A stretch of 64,000 nt of DNA from Capilliphycus robustus. Lineage in GTDB: Bacteria; Cyanobacteriota; Cyanobacteriia; Cyanobacteriales; Microcoleaceae. Location: contig NZ_JAYGHR010000001.1 in NCBI RefSeq assembly GCF_034932365.1, positions 197,009-261,008 on the forward strand, read 5' to 3'. The notes beneath the pieces were generated by a model that was not told the DNA's origin, ran no database searches, and saw only the letters and a program-made list of their open reading frames with translations. Below, in pieces: positions 43,748-52,731 of the stretch; the stretch's first letter is position 1; each line of letters opens with the position of its first letter. The position numbers were made by a program, and so were the translations under genes.

Positions 43748-46435
43748 ATGTCCACGATTACCTTCGATAGCGGTGCTGGACGCGCTAGCGTTCTTCAATC
43801 TCATCTCAAAGTTGCTGAAGCTGGTGCATCCTACAATACAAATCATTCTTCAGCGAGTCCTTCACGGGATGAACGGTTAATCGAAGTTTTGGTGGACATT
43901 CCGGCGGGACAGTTAAAGTTTCAAGATAGCGAGGAGCAAAAACTTTTTACCTACTTAATTCCTGATCATCTGAATGTTGAACCTGGGGATATTTTGAGTG
44001 TACCATTTGGAGCAATGTATCTGGGTGCGATCGCCATTCGTCTAACCACTCAAATTCCTCCGGGTTTGACTTTAGATCAAATTAAATCTGTTGATGAAGT
44101 TGTCTGTAAGGGTTTATTTCCGCCTCACTATTGGCAATTGTTACAACAAATAGCGACTTACTACCAAACTCCCCTTATTCAAGTCATTCGCACGGCTTTA
44201 CCTCCGGGGTTGCTGCGGCGAAGTCAACGGCGAGTTCGGTTGTGTGTAGATAAGATTCCCTCTGGTGTCGAAAATTTTCTGAGTCCTGCGGCTTTGAAAG
44301 TATTTAACATTTTACAAGCCCACAAGTCAAAAGATATGAGTTGGGCTGAACTCAAGAAAAAAGTTAGTGGCGATTATTGGCTGAGAAAAGGATATCAAGA
44401 TTTATTCGTTAGGGGTTGGGTTGAAAGTTATTTAGAGAGTCCCAAAAAAGTCCAAGCCAAGCAACAACTCGCTGTTATCTTGATTGGTGATCCTCACTCA
44501 GCAATTGATGTCACCAAACGTCAACAGGAAATTCTACAAATTCTCAAAAGTTGTGGCGGCGAGGCGTGGCTGACTGAGTTTTTGCGCCTCTGTAAGACAA
44601 CTTCTCCTACCCTAAAAACCCTGGCTGAAAAAGGTTATGTTCTCATTCAAGAACGAGAAAAGCTGCGACTTTCTCAAGGCATCGAACAAACCGCAGATCA
44701 ACCCAAAACCCTCACTCCCCATCAAACAAACGCTCTCAATATTATTCATAATTTATCGAGTTTTGCTCAAGTTTTACTGCACGGCGTTACAGGTTCCGGT
44801 AAAACAGAAGTCTATCTACAAGCGATCGCCCCGATTTTAGAACAAGGGAAATCAGCTTTAGTTTTAGTTCCAGAAATTGGTTTAACTCCCCAACTCACAG
44901 ATCGATTTCGCGCCCGTTTTGGAGAAAAAATCTGTGTTTATCATAGTGGTTTATCCGAGGGAGAACGCTATGATACGTGGCGGAATATGACACGGGGAGA
45001 CGCTCAAATTATTATCGGAACCCGTTCGGCTATTTTTGCCCCTCTATCGCAACTCGGCATCATTATATTAGACGAAGAACATGATAGCAGCTTCAAACAA
45101 GATCAACCCGCCCCCTGTTATCATGCTCGTACTGTAGCCTATTGGCGGGCTGAAATGGAAAACTGCCCCCTCATTTTAGGTTCAGCAACTCCGTCTTTGG
45201 AAAGTTGGGTGGCTGTTCGGGGGCAGCAAGGCAGAGGAACACCAAAGCATCAAAAAAGCCTTGAACTTTTCGATACTCAAAGCCCTACGCCTCATTCTAA
45301 ATCGCTAATCTCCAATTGCTATTATCTCTCCTTACCGGAAAGAATTCAATCCCGACCTTTACCTCCTGTGGAAGTCGTTGATATGCGCCAGGAGTTGCGT
45401 CAGGGAAATCGTTCTATTTTTAGTTCGACGCTACAACAAGCGCTACAACAGTTACAAGATGAAGGTAAACAGGGGATTTTATTTATTCATCGCCGGGGAC
45501 ACAGCACGTTTGTTTCTTGTCGCAGTTGCGGCTATGTGATGGAATGTCCTGACTGTGATGTTTCCTTGTCTTATCATCATATTCAGGAAGACGCGCTGCA
45601 AACGTCTCGGCAGGTTGTACCGATGCTTCGCTGTCATTATTGCAACCACACTCAACTTTATCCCCAACGGTGTCCTGAATGTGATTCTCCCTATTTTAAA
45701 CATTTTGGCAGTGGAACTCAGCGTGTTGTTGAGGAGTTAAATAAACTCTTTCCTGAGTTGCGAATTATTCGGTTTGATAGTGATACCACTCGCACCAAAG
45801 ATGCTCATCGAATTTTACTGACTCGCTTTGCTGAACGAGAGGCTGATTTATTAGTCGGAACGCAAATGTTGACGAAGGGTTTAGATTTGGCGGGAGTGAG
45901 TTTAGTTGGAGTAATTTCTGCCGATGGATTATTACATTTATCGGATTATCGCGCCAGTGAACGAGCGTTTCAAACGTTATTGCAAGTAGCAGGCAGAGCG
46001 GGGAGAGGCAATGACCCCGGACGTGTTATTATTCAAACTTATACGCCCGAACATCCCGTTATTCAAGCGGTACAGCGTTATGAATTTGAGGCGTTTGTTG
46101 AGCGAGAATTACAACAGCGACAAGAACTAAATTATCCGCCTTTTGGTCAATTGATTGCCTTAAAATTAAGCAGTTTAAATGAAATTGAAGTTGAACAAAC
46201 GGCTCAACAATTTGCCGATATTCTCCTTTCATCAGCAGAAGAAATCGCAGAAATTGAGATTTTAGGGCCTGCGCCTGCACCTATATTAAGAATAGCAAAT
46301 CGATACCGTTGGCAGATTTTACTTAAATTATTACCGGGTACTGAAATTAATAGTATTAGTTTAGAACAGTTGGGAGAGGTTTGTCCCACTTCCGTCCGTC
46401 TGATGATTGATGTTGATCCGCTTCATCTCGGCTAA
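43748..46435 (+). CDS. priA: Primosomal replication helicase PriA
   Basis: 895-residue PriA, the superfamily-2 helicase that restarts stalled replication forks. The N-terminal DNA-binding part includes VLVDIPAGQLKF and LSVPFGAMYLGAI. The helicase core has Walker A GVTGSGKTEVYL, LVLVPEIGLTPQ, DEEHDSSFKQ, GSATPSLESW and the late motifs VGTQMLTKGLDL and QVAGRAGRG. The zinc-binding insert CRSCGYVMECPDC ... CHYC ... CPEC supplies eight Cys. It is longer than E. coli PriA because of extra residues at the N-terminus and within the first helicase lobe. ATG 43748 is accepted; a slightly later start is possible. Confidence 0.96.
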   Translation: MSTITFDSGAGRASVLQSHLKVAEAGASYNTNHSSASPSRDERLIEVLVDIPAGQLKFQDSEEQKLFTYLIPDHLNVEPGDILSVPFGAMYLGAIAIRLTTQIPPGLTLDQIKSVDEVVCKGLFPPHYWQLLQQIATYYQTPLIQVIRTALPPGLLRRSQRRVRLCVDKIPSGVENFLSPAALKVFNILQAHKSKDMSWAELKKKVSGDYWLRKGYQDLFVRGWVESYLESPKKVQAKQQLAVILIGDPHSAIDVTKRQQEILQILKSCGGEAWLTEFLRLCKTTSPTLKTLAEKGYVLIQEREKLRLSQGIEQTADQPKTLTPHQTNALNIIHNLSSFAQVLLHGVTGSGKTEVYLQAIAPILEQGKSALVLVPEIGLTPQLTDRFRARFGEKICVYHSGLSEGERYDTWRNMTRGDAQIIIGTRSAIFAPLSQLGIIILDEEHDSSFKQDQPAPCYHARTVAYWRAEMENCPLILGSATPSLESWVAVRGQQGRGTPKHQKSLELFDTQSPTPHSKSLISNCYYLSLPERIQSRPLPPVEVVDMRQELRQGNRSIFSSTLQQALQQLQDEGKQGILFIHRRGHSTFVSCRSCGYVMECPDCDVSLSYHHIQEDALQTSRQVVPMLRCHYCNHTQLYPQRCPECDSPYFKHFGSGTQRVVEELNKLFPELRIIRFDSDTTRTKDAHRILLTRFAEREADLLVGTQMLTKGLDLAGVSLVGVISADGLLHLSDYRASERAFQTLLQVAGRAGRGNDPGRVIIQTYTPEHPVIQAVQRYEFEAFVERELQQRQELNYPPFGQLIALKLSSLNEIEVEQTAQQFADILLSSAEEIAEIEILGPAPAPILRIANRYRWQILLKLLPGTEINSISLEQLGEVCPTSVRLMIDVDPLHLG

Positions 46436-46718
46436 AACAAAGCCATAGGCCATAGGCTAACCTATCCCCTGTTCCCTATTCTCTCGTCCTTGTAATCTGT
46501 GTTACAACATCGGCAAAAGTATTTGCTATCTTAGTGGTATGAGTCTTTTTTGAGGAAAGAGTGGTCATTTTGTCAAACCTTTGTTACCTTTTGTAATAAT
46601 AGGGTCAACGGTATCCGATTCGGATCATCGTCCCCCAAGTCTCAACTTCGACTAAGCGACAAAATCTGCTCAACTCAATCAAGAGCCAAAGTCTCGAAGT
46701 TTAATTAGGAGAACCATT

Positions 46719-46916
46719 ATGAACCAGCCCAGCGAACTTTCAATGGAACAGCAGTTCAATCTATCTTCGTTCAAAATGCAGGTGAACCGTATGAGTCACG
46801 AACAGGCTCAAGAGTTCCTTGTTAACCTTTACGAACAAATGATGGTGCGAGAAAATATGTACCAGCAATTTCTCAAGTATCAATGGGGACTCGAACCTAG
46901 CCCAGAACAACAGTAG
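46719..46916 (+). CDS. nblA: Phycobilisome degradation protein NblA
   Basis: 65-residue NblA, the small adaptor that binds phycobiliproteins and directs them to Clp protease during nutrient starvation. The conserved core is SMEQQFNLSSFKMQVNRMSH, then EQAQEFLVNLYEQMMVREN and MYQQFLKYQWGLEP; the FNL and LxxLYxQMMxREN patterns define the family. An AGGAG site lies 9 bases before the ATG. The 283-base upstream gap should hold its stress promoter; I found no clear GTA-N8-TAC NtcA site in it. Confidence 0.95.
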   Translation: MNQPSELSMEQQFNLSSFKMQVNRMSHEQAQEFLVNLYEQMMVRENMYQQFLKYQWGLEPSPEQQ

Positions 46917-47192
46917 AGTCTGATGTTTGCCGTAGGCAACCTCTATCTCTTACTTTTTTCTACCAGAGAAACGAGTTGGGGGTAATGGGGTGTCAACTGG
47001 CATTTCCCCAGCGACAACATTAAAAATTCAGGACAAGTGAAGCGTGTTACCTTGAAAGTCATAAATTAATATCTTTTTGCTATCTGTAAATTGAGTTGAT
47101 TAAATACCTGCCTGATCTGTATCGTTATTGAAGTTAATTTTTCAACCCTAAACTCTACAAAAGTTTGAAGTTAACTCGACTATGTTTACTTG

Positions 47193-47645
47193 TTAAGGCT
47201 TACGTTCTAAAACCGTCTCCATCACACTCACTAGGTTAAGATGATGACCCGCCATAATCCCACTAGAGTAATAATATCGGTTAGAATCAATCTGACGTAA
47301 AGTATCAAAGCCACTGCGTCGCTGACGTTCATCACCCAACACCCAATATCGCTGCACAATCGATTCCGGGCCAATCAAGCCTTCCCCTTCAATATTTCCC
47401 AATTCACTATGCTGCAAAACAAAAGTATACTGACGTTCGCTCGTATCAAGTCTTCCCCGATATTGTAGGATAATGTCATGGCGATCGCTACCGGGAAAAA
47501 CCAGCTTAGTTACCATACTAAACCATTCCATTTGATTCCAAGCTATAAGAGTTTTTCCTTTAACTGTGATGGGAAGTTGATTTCGGTCTATCCAACTCCC
47601 TTCTATCATCCACTGCCCTGGTTGGATGAGAAATGTGTGAGCCAC
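47193..47645 (-). CDS. Conserved hypothetical cyanobacterial protein
   Basis: 150-residue soluble protein, mostly beta-strands, with GQWMIEGSWIDRNQLPITVK, LQYRGRLDTSERQYTFVLQH, SELGNIEGEGLIGPESIVQR and RYYYSSGIMAGHH. The pattern of alternating strands with W/G turns suggests a lipocalin- or NTF2-like barrel. The strong conservation I expect from this layout, and the absence of a signal peptide, point to a cytoplasmic role, but no function is known to me. The neighbours nblA and anmK do not suggest one. Confidence 0.7.
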   Translation of the reverse strand: MAHTFLIQPGQWMIEGSWIDRNQLPITVKGKTLIAWNQMEWFSMVTKLVFPGSDRHDIILQYRGRLDTSERQYTFVLQHSELGNIEGEGLIGPESIVQRYWVLGDERQRRSGFDTLRQIDSNRYYYSSGIMAGHHLNLVSVMETVLERKP

Positions 47646-47742
47646 AATGCTATCCTCTACTGCACGCGAGGGTTAAAATTATTTAATCAGAGTCAAGACA
47701 TACCAAACCTGATACACTAAAAGTCTAGCTATGCTTGCGCCT

Positions 47743-48906
47743 CTATCCTATCACGGCAGCCCCTTTAGTTGTATGAATCTCGCCCAACAGCACGGCAGCT
47801 TCAGCACCCGTTACTTCCGGTAAATTACCCACTTCACCCTGCAAACGCCAATAAGCTAAAACCGCAAAGGCAATGGCTTCTTTAAAGTCAGCATCTAAAC
47901 CCACCTCTGAAGTTGTGATCACAGGAATCGGATTTAATCGCCGTTGCAAACTCTGTTTGAGATCAAGATTATGACTTCCCCCGCCACACAGTAAAACTTG
48001 ATCGGGCATTTCTGATAGAAACTGGCGATAACTGTGTTCAATTGATGCAGTCGTTAATTCAGTCAAGGTGGCTAAAACATCAGCCGGACTTAAATTATAG
48101 GATTGAGCGTCAATTAAACACTGTTCGAGATAAGCTTGACCAAAGAGTTCTCGTCCAGTCGATTTCGGTGGAGATTGCTGAAAAAAGTCTTGTTTGAGCC
48201 ATTGTTCTACTAAACTCAGACAAGCGGTTCCTTGGGAAGCCCAAACTCCATCTTGATCATAGGTCTTTGTGCCATTAGAAAAAAATTGTACCGCCAAATC
48301 TAACAAACTATTTCCAGGCCCGGTATCCCAACCGATAATCGCCTGAGAAGAATTTAACCCATTACGAGGTAAATAGGTGACATTGCCAATTCCGCCGATA
48401 TTTTGAACACAACGGCTATAGGTGGGATGACTCAAAAGATAGACATCAACCCGAGACACGAGGGGCGCACCTTGACCCCCGACAGCAAGATCTGCCACTC
48501 TAAAATTACTAATAGTTGTCCTATTGGTCAGTTGGGCAATCACTGCACCTCGACCCAACTGAAGGCTATAGCCTAATTTGACCTGATGCTGTTTAGGAGG
48601 TCGATGATAAACCGTCTGACCATGAGAACCAATTAATGTAGCAGGTTCTAGTCCCTCTTGAATGGCTAGGGCGGCTTGAGCAAATTCTACCGCGATCGCA
48701 TCATCTAATTGAGCAAGTTCAGCCATAGAGATAGACTCGCCGCCACAGAGGCGAAGAATTTGCGATCGCAATTTTGGCGGATAGGGATAAGTTTGGGCGG
48801 CGATCAGCTTCACCTGTAAATTCGTTGAGGAACCCTCTATTTCGACAAAAGCAGCATCAATCCCATCAACAGATGTGCCACTGATCAGACCAATCACACG
48901 AACCAT
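47743..48906 (-). CDS. anmK: Anhydro-N-acetylmuramic acid kinase
   Basis: 387-residue kinase that opens and phosphorylates 1,6-anhydro-MurNAc to MurNAc-6-phosphate in peptidoglycan recycling. The N-terminus VRVIGLISGTSVDGIDAA is diagnostic; TLIGSHGQTVYHRP, GWDTGPGNSLLDL and LLCGGGSHN are further family motifs. The length is normal. The ATG at 48906 is used rather than the TTG at 48912. It lies two bases after the PP2C stop codon, so the two genes are one operon, a common cyanobacterial pairing of unclear meaning. Confidence 0.95.
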   Translation of the reverse strand: MVRVIGLISGTSVDGIDAAFVEIEGSSTNLQVKLIAAQTYPYPPKLRSQILRLCGGESISMAELAQLDDAIAVEFAQAALAIQEGLEPATLIGSHGQTVYHRPPKQHQVKLGYSLQLGRGAVIAQLTNRTTISNFRVADLAVGGQGAPLVSRVDVYLLSHPTYSRCVQNIGGIGNVTYLPRNGLNSSQAIIGWDTGPGNSLLDLAVQFFSNGTKTYDQDGVWASQGTACLSLVEQWLKQDFFQQSPPKSTGRELFGQAYLEQCLIDAQSYNLSPADVLATLTELTTASIEHSYRQFLSEMPDQVLLCGGGSHNLDLKQSLQRRLNPIPVITTSEVGLDADFKEAIAFAVLAYWRLQGEVGNLPEVTGAEAAVLLGEIHTTKGAAVIG

Positions 48907-48908
48907 GA

Positions 48909-49658
48909 TCAATGCTTGACCTTAACAGATGAAGAAGGTTCGACCGAAATGACAATCACCGTAATGTTATCTCGTCCTTCCCGTTGTTTAGCTTCCTTAA
49001 TCAAAATACTCGCAATCTGTTCGCAGCTTTGAGATAATTTTAATTGTTCGGCGATGATCTCATCGGCAAGTTCTTCAGTCAAACCATCACTACATAATAG
49101 TAAGCGATCGCTGGCTTTCACTTCCATCGGTTCAATCTCGACAAAAGATAAATCTTCTCGCCCTAAACATTGAGACAGCACATGGCGCCAAGGATGAATT
49201 CGGGCTTCATCAGAAGTCAGAACTTGACGCTGTACGGCTTGAGCGACCCAGGTTTGGTCTTCTGTAATTTGTTTGAGATTTTCTCCCTGCAATTGATAGA
49301 TCCGAGAGTCACCGACATTAGCACACCAAGTATCACCCGTTTCTCGAAACAAAACCACAACAGCAGTTGTTCCCATATCTGAACGTTCTGGATGACTGTG
49401 CTGATCGCGCACAATTGCCTCATTAGCCGCGAGAAAAGCTTCCTTCAACAAAGCCGAGGCATCTGGATGATCCCAATGAGCATTGAGATAGTCTTTGATG
49501 GTTTGAGCTGCGATCTGACTGGCTTCCTGTCCTCCCGCGTGACCCCCCATCCCATCAGCCACGATGAAAAATCGTCCCTGTGGATCGATATAAAACGCAT
49601 CCTGGTTAACGGCACGAACATTACCCGTATCCGTCAGACCCGCAAAATCGAGTTTCAT
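48909..49658 (-). CDS. PP2C-type protein serine/threonine phosphatase
   Basis: 249-residue metal-dependent phosphatase. All PP2C motifs are visible: VNQDAFYIDPQGRFFIVADG with the metal-binding Asp of ADGMGGHAGG, GTTAVVVLF, CANVGDSRIYQL, LLLCSDGLTEEL and GRDNITVIVI. It is the stand-alone cytosolic type that reverses Ser/Thr kinase phosphorylation, like PstP or PphA. It forms an operon with anmK. A kinase-like protein at 52732 and other Hanks-type kinases may be in the same network, but this is inference. Confidence 0.94.
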   Translation of the reverse strand: MKLDFAGLTDTGNVRAVNQDAFYIDPQGRFFIVADGMGGHAGGQEASQIAAQTIKDYLNAHWDHPDASALLKEAFLAANEAIVRDQHSHPERSDMGTTAVVVLFRETGDTWCANVGDSRIYQLQGENLKQITEDQTWVAQAVQRQVLTSDEARIHPWRHVLSQCLGREDLSFVEIEPMEVKASDRLLLCSDGLTEELADEIIAEQLKLSQSCEQIASILIKEAKQREGRDNITVIVISVEPSSSVKVKH

Positions 49659-49962
49659 AAACGAACAGCTTATGTGCTTCAGCTCCTTAGAAGTATTAAT
49701 TTTAACCCGAATTGAGGATTATTACAGATGAGACTCCTGAGTCAAAAACGCTGAACCGCTTTAGTGATCGACTGTTAACCCCAATCTCGCGACATCAATG
49801 GGTACAATTTTTTAATAATTGTACCTCTTGCTGGAGGTTTCACCCTTTTGTTGGCCTGCCAAAGCCCCTCACCGTTTTAACCGTTGATCGTTTTTACCGG
49901 AAATTGCCGCACACGCCCCTACCTTTAGGTATGGGGATACAAGGCACAAGGCAAGGAAATGC

Positions 49963-49968
49963 TATAAT
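49963..49968 (+). promoter_or_regulatory. TATAAT -10 element inside the IS605-type element
   Basis: A perfect TATAAT at 49963-49968 lies about 7 bases before the start of the structured segment. No perfect -35 is seen. It may drive the non-coding RNA at 49975. Confidence 0.45.
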
Positions 49969-49974
49969 AGCTCT

Positions 49975-50295
49975 ACTGGCAGGGTATTCAACCAGTTGAA
50001 AAACCCTGCATCTAATCGATGCAATGAACCTTGAAAACTTAAGGTATGGGGTTCTTGCTAGGAATGCTTTGGCAGGATAAAACCTTAAAGCACCAAGTAC
50101 AGAGAATCAAGCATTTTTTTCTCAAGTACGGTAGGGCATACCGAAACTATCTCTGAAATGGGATGAACGACTGGGGAGACTCACCCCAAAGAGCGCAGAT
50201 TGGGAAACCAGCTTGCTGTAAGGGTTGTCAATGAACCAGTAATCCAAAACCGCTAGTGTTTGGAGAATCCCCTTTCTTTAGAAATGGGGAGTATG
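49975..50295 (+). ncRNA. Candidate omega-RNA/HEARO-like structured RNA
   Basis: The segment folds into several evident helices: GCAGGGT (from 49979) with ACCCTGC (to 50009) enclosing CAAC/GTTG, then GCATC with GATGC around TAATC, CTTAAGG with CCTTAAAG across about 40 bases, TACGGTA with TACCG near 50127-50142, GGGGAGACTCACCCC near 50173, and the right-end hairpin. It has no coding frame, follows a TATAAT and lies between IS200/IS605-type hairpins, the setting of omega-RNAs made by TnpB and IscB elements. Which class it belongs to, and whether it is transcribed, cannot be decided from sequence alone. Confidence 0.5.
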
Positions 50296-52062
50296 TCAAA
50301 ACATCCGGTCAAAGCGATCTAAACGTCTTAACAAGCGAAAGAAAGCCATTCCCATGAACAACGCCAGGAAAACAACAACGATCGCCCACCCGACTTTATC
50401 GCTAATAAACAACAAGGTTGCCGAGATGGTAAAAGCCCCCATGAGTAAAGCATAGTTTGTTCCCATCTGAACACTGCTCACCCGTCGCAAGATGCGATCA
50501 GTCTCAGTAGCCCGCACCCGCAGCCGAATATCACCTTGATCGAGCCTATCAAGAGTATCTTCGATGCGTCTCGGTAAACCGAAAGCCGTTGAACTCACTT
50601 GAGCGGCTTGACGTCCGAGTTCATTAAAAATACTATTGGTTGTCTCGGAAAGATTGGTTTCTGACATAAGTTGCATCGCAAACGGTTGTGCGACCTCCAT
50701 AAAATTAAACTCTGGGTCTAAGCCTTTACCCACCCCTTCGAGTGTTGAAAATGCTCGCATCACGAAGGTAAACGTAGCGGGAAAGCGAAACGGCTGATCA
50801 TAAGCGATCTCATACAGGTCATCGCTAATCGCCGCCACAGACTGCTCCTCAAAGGGCTTATCCATGAAGTGATCCAACATATATTGGATCGAACGTCGTA
50901 CCGCTCCCATGTCACCCGTTGGCGCTAAGGCCCCGAGATCAATCAAAGACTTCACGACGCGATCTGCATCCTTCTGAGCAATACCAAACAAGGTCTGCAT
51001 CAGCTTGTCCCGCAGATTTGTCGTGATTTGTCCCATCATCCCGAAATCATAAAAAATCAGCTTCCCTTCAGGACTGACGGCAATATTACCCGGATGAGGA
51101 TCAGCATGAAAAAAGCCATCATTGAGAAGCTGACGCAAATAAGCTTCTGCCCCCATATTCGCTAACTTTTTGCGATCCAAGCCCGAGGCTTCTAGAGCTT
51201 CATAGTTGCTGATTTTAATCCCTGGAATATATTCCAAGGTCAGCACCCGAGGGGATGAAAATTGCCAGTGAACTCGCGGAACCATCACCCAGTCACAGGA
51301 GCGAAAATTGCGCCGAAAAGTATCCGCATTGCGACCTTCATTGAGATAATCAATTTCTAGCCATAAAATGCGGCAACATTCATCATAAATCCCTAACCAA
51401 TCCCGACCTCTACCCCATTTCGGATGATTTTGGAAATAACGAGCAATCCCTTTAAGAATCGCTAAATCGATCTCAAACAGCTTTTTGAGTCCCGGACGCT
51501 GAACTTTCACCACAACCTCAGCACCTGAATGGAGTTGAGCCTTATGAACCTGACCCAGACTCGCTGCCGCCAAGGGAACCGGGTCAAAACTGCGAAACAG
51601 GTTGTCAACGGTTTTGCCAAAATCCTGTTCAATAATTTCCTGACTCTGTTCATAACTGAACGCCGGAACCTTATCTTGTAGCTTTGAGAGTTCTTCAACG
51701 TACTCAATCGCAAATAAATCGGCCCGCGTTGAAAATAACTGTCCGAGTTTAATAAAAGTCGGCCCTAAATCCAAAAAGGTTTCTCGCACCCAAGCGGCTT
51801 GAGCGCGTCGGCGAGCATTCTTTTTTTCATCGGTTACGCCACCCAAATAGCTCCATTGTTGGCTATCGAGCCATAACCAAGTTAGCCAAGTCAGGACAAA
51901 AGTCCAGATGTCAATATAACGCCGTTGACGGGAGTAATTTTTGCGACTCCAACGGTATGCTTTACCTCCATGTAACTTCCGACTGGTCGCTCCAACGGAA
52001 GACGCTGCAACACCTTCGGCGTGTCGCTTGGGGTAAGTCGAGTTATCAAGAGGAACAGACAC
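50296..52062 (-). CDS. ABC1/UbiB-family atypical kinase
   Basis: UbiB/ADCK-type kinase-like membrane protein, of the group linked to prenylquinone metabolism and photoprotection in cyanobacteria and plastids. Signatures are the KxGQ motif in GPTFIKLGQLFSTRADL, the Ala-rich loop PLAAASLGQVHKA, VVVKVQRPG, LNDGFFHADPHPGNIAV and IFYDFGMMGQ. Two C-terminal membrane helices follow (YALLMGAFTISATLLF, AIVVVFLALFMGMAFF). The start is uncertain: the frame stays open upstream to 52227 but would overlap the preceding gene, so GTG at 52062 is proposed. Its stop codon lies within the right end of the IS605-type element, which probably altered the last residues. Confidence 0.9.
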   Translation of the reverse strand: MSVPLDNSTYPKRHAEGVAASSVGATSRKLHGGKAYRWSRKNYSRQRRYIDIWTFVLTWLTWLWLDSQQWSYLGGVTDEKKNARRRAQAAWVRETFLDLGPTFIKLGQLFSTRADLFAIEYVEELSKLQDKVPAFSYEQSQEIIEQDFGKTVDNLFRSFDPVPLAAASLGQVHKAQLHSGAEVVVKVQRPGLKKLFEIDLAILKGIARYFQNHPKWGRGRDWLGIYDECCRILWLEIDYLNEGRNADTFRRNFRSCDWVMVPRVHWQFSSPRVLTLEYIPGIKISNYEALEASGLDRKKLANMGAEAYLRQLLNDGFFHADPHPGNIAVSPEGKLIFYDFGMMGQITTNLRDKLMQTLFGIAQKDADRVVKSLIDLGALAPTGDMGAVRRSIQYMLDHFMDKPFEEQSVAAISDDLYEIAYDQPFRFPATFTFVMRAFSTLEGVGKGLDPEFNFMEVAQPFAMQLMSETNLSETTNSIFNELGRQAAQVSSTAFGLPRRIEDTLDRLDQGDIRLRVRATETDRILRRVSSVQMGTNYALLMGAFTISATLLFISDKVGWAIVVVFLALFMGMAFFRLLRRLDRFDRMF

Positions 52063-52138
52063 TCGAGTTTCCAAGTTTTGTTTCCGGTAATTTTCGTGTT
52101 TTGAGCAATTGTGTTCATCCAGTAAGTCTAAGATAGAC

Positions 52139-52462
52139 TTACTGATTGCGATTGCGATAACGTTGCAGTTCAGATCGCAGCTCGGCGACTTCTGCTCGGA
52201 GTTCATCGATAGTCGCTTGCAAATCAATCGATTGTGAGTTTGATCGACTCACAGAAGAAGAAGTTCCCGGATGGGTCATTTGAGCTTCTAGATTGGCCCG
52301 CTCTAGAACTTGATCGGTAAATTGTCGCAGACGTTCACGTTGCTCTGCATCAAATTTACCCAGTTCACTCAGAGCATTCGTCAAAATGTTTTCTAATTGT
52401 TCGTAAAGGCCTTCAGCAACTGCTCTGCCTACGAAAAATGCGTCAACCGATGGCTTACTCAT
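52139..52462 (-). CDS. Small coiled-coil protein (DUF6825-like)
   Basis: 107-residue soluble protein. The first 70 residues form helices with the pattern VDAFFVGRAVAEGLYEQLEN, then LTNALSELGKFDAEQRERLR and QVLERA. A short serine-rich linker follows, then a coiled coil (LQATIDELRAEVAELRSELQ). The arrangement resembles thylakoid-associated cyanobacterial proteins of the DUF6825 type, though I cannot confirm the family. It is directly upstream of the ABC1 kinase on the same strand and may be co-transcribed with it. Confidence 0.75.
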   Translation of the reverse strand: MSKPSVDAFFVGRAVAEGLYEQLENILTNALSELGKFDAEQRERLRQFTDQVLERANLEAQMTHPGTSSSVSRSNSQSIDLQATIDELRAEVAELRSELQRYRNRNQ

Positions 52463-52731
52463 AAAAAAGTTTTACTAACTTCCGTAACAAATTATAACGT
52501 GCTTACTCCCTGAAAGCGAGGCGATCAACTCAGGCTAATCCCGTTAACATTTCAAGAAGATCTCCAACAGCCAGAACCCTTACACAAGGTTTGCCCAAGT
52601 TGAATGAGTAACTTTTTTCTGGGGGTCTATCTACCCGATCACAAGGTAGCAGACACCCGATTGCTGACCTCAGAAAAATTTAATTTCAACAGAGGACTCG
52701 ATCCAACTCGAATGTCCATTTTCCCTTGAGT

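Larger units (their letters stand above)
49905..50300 (+). mobile_element. Non-autonomous IS200/IS605-type element carrying a structured RNA
   Basis: A left hairpin at 49916-49936 (CCCC, TACC, loop TTTA, GGTA, unpaired T, GGGG) and a right hairpin at 50269-50289 (CCCC, TTTC, loop TTTA, GAAA, unpaired T, GGGG) share one architecture, including the extrahelical T known from IS200/IS605 ends. GAGTATGTCAA follows the right hairpin, as at the 3' end of TnpB-type elements. Between them lie a promoter and about 300 bases with no protein-coding frame. Neither TnpA nor TnpB/IscB is present, so the element would need help to move. Outer limits are approximate. Confidence 0.7.

Noticed and set aside
46436..46718. 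Possible NtcA-binding site upstream of nblA
   Set aside because: The only symmetric motif seen is GTTACCTTTTGTAAT, whose spacing does not fit GTA-N8-TAC.
51891..52118. A 75-codon minus-strand frame beginning MNTIAQNTKITG at the ABC1 kinase N-terminus
   Set aside because: It overlaps the kinase gene in another frame and has no family signal; most likely a chance frame, though the kinase start itself remains uncertain.
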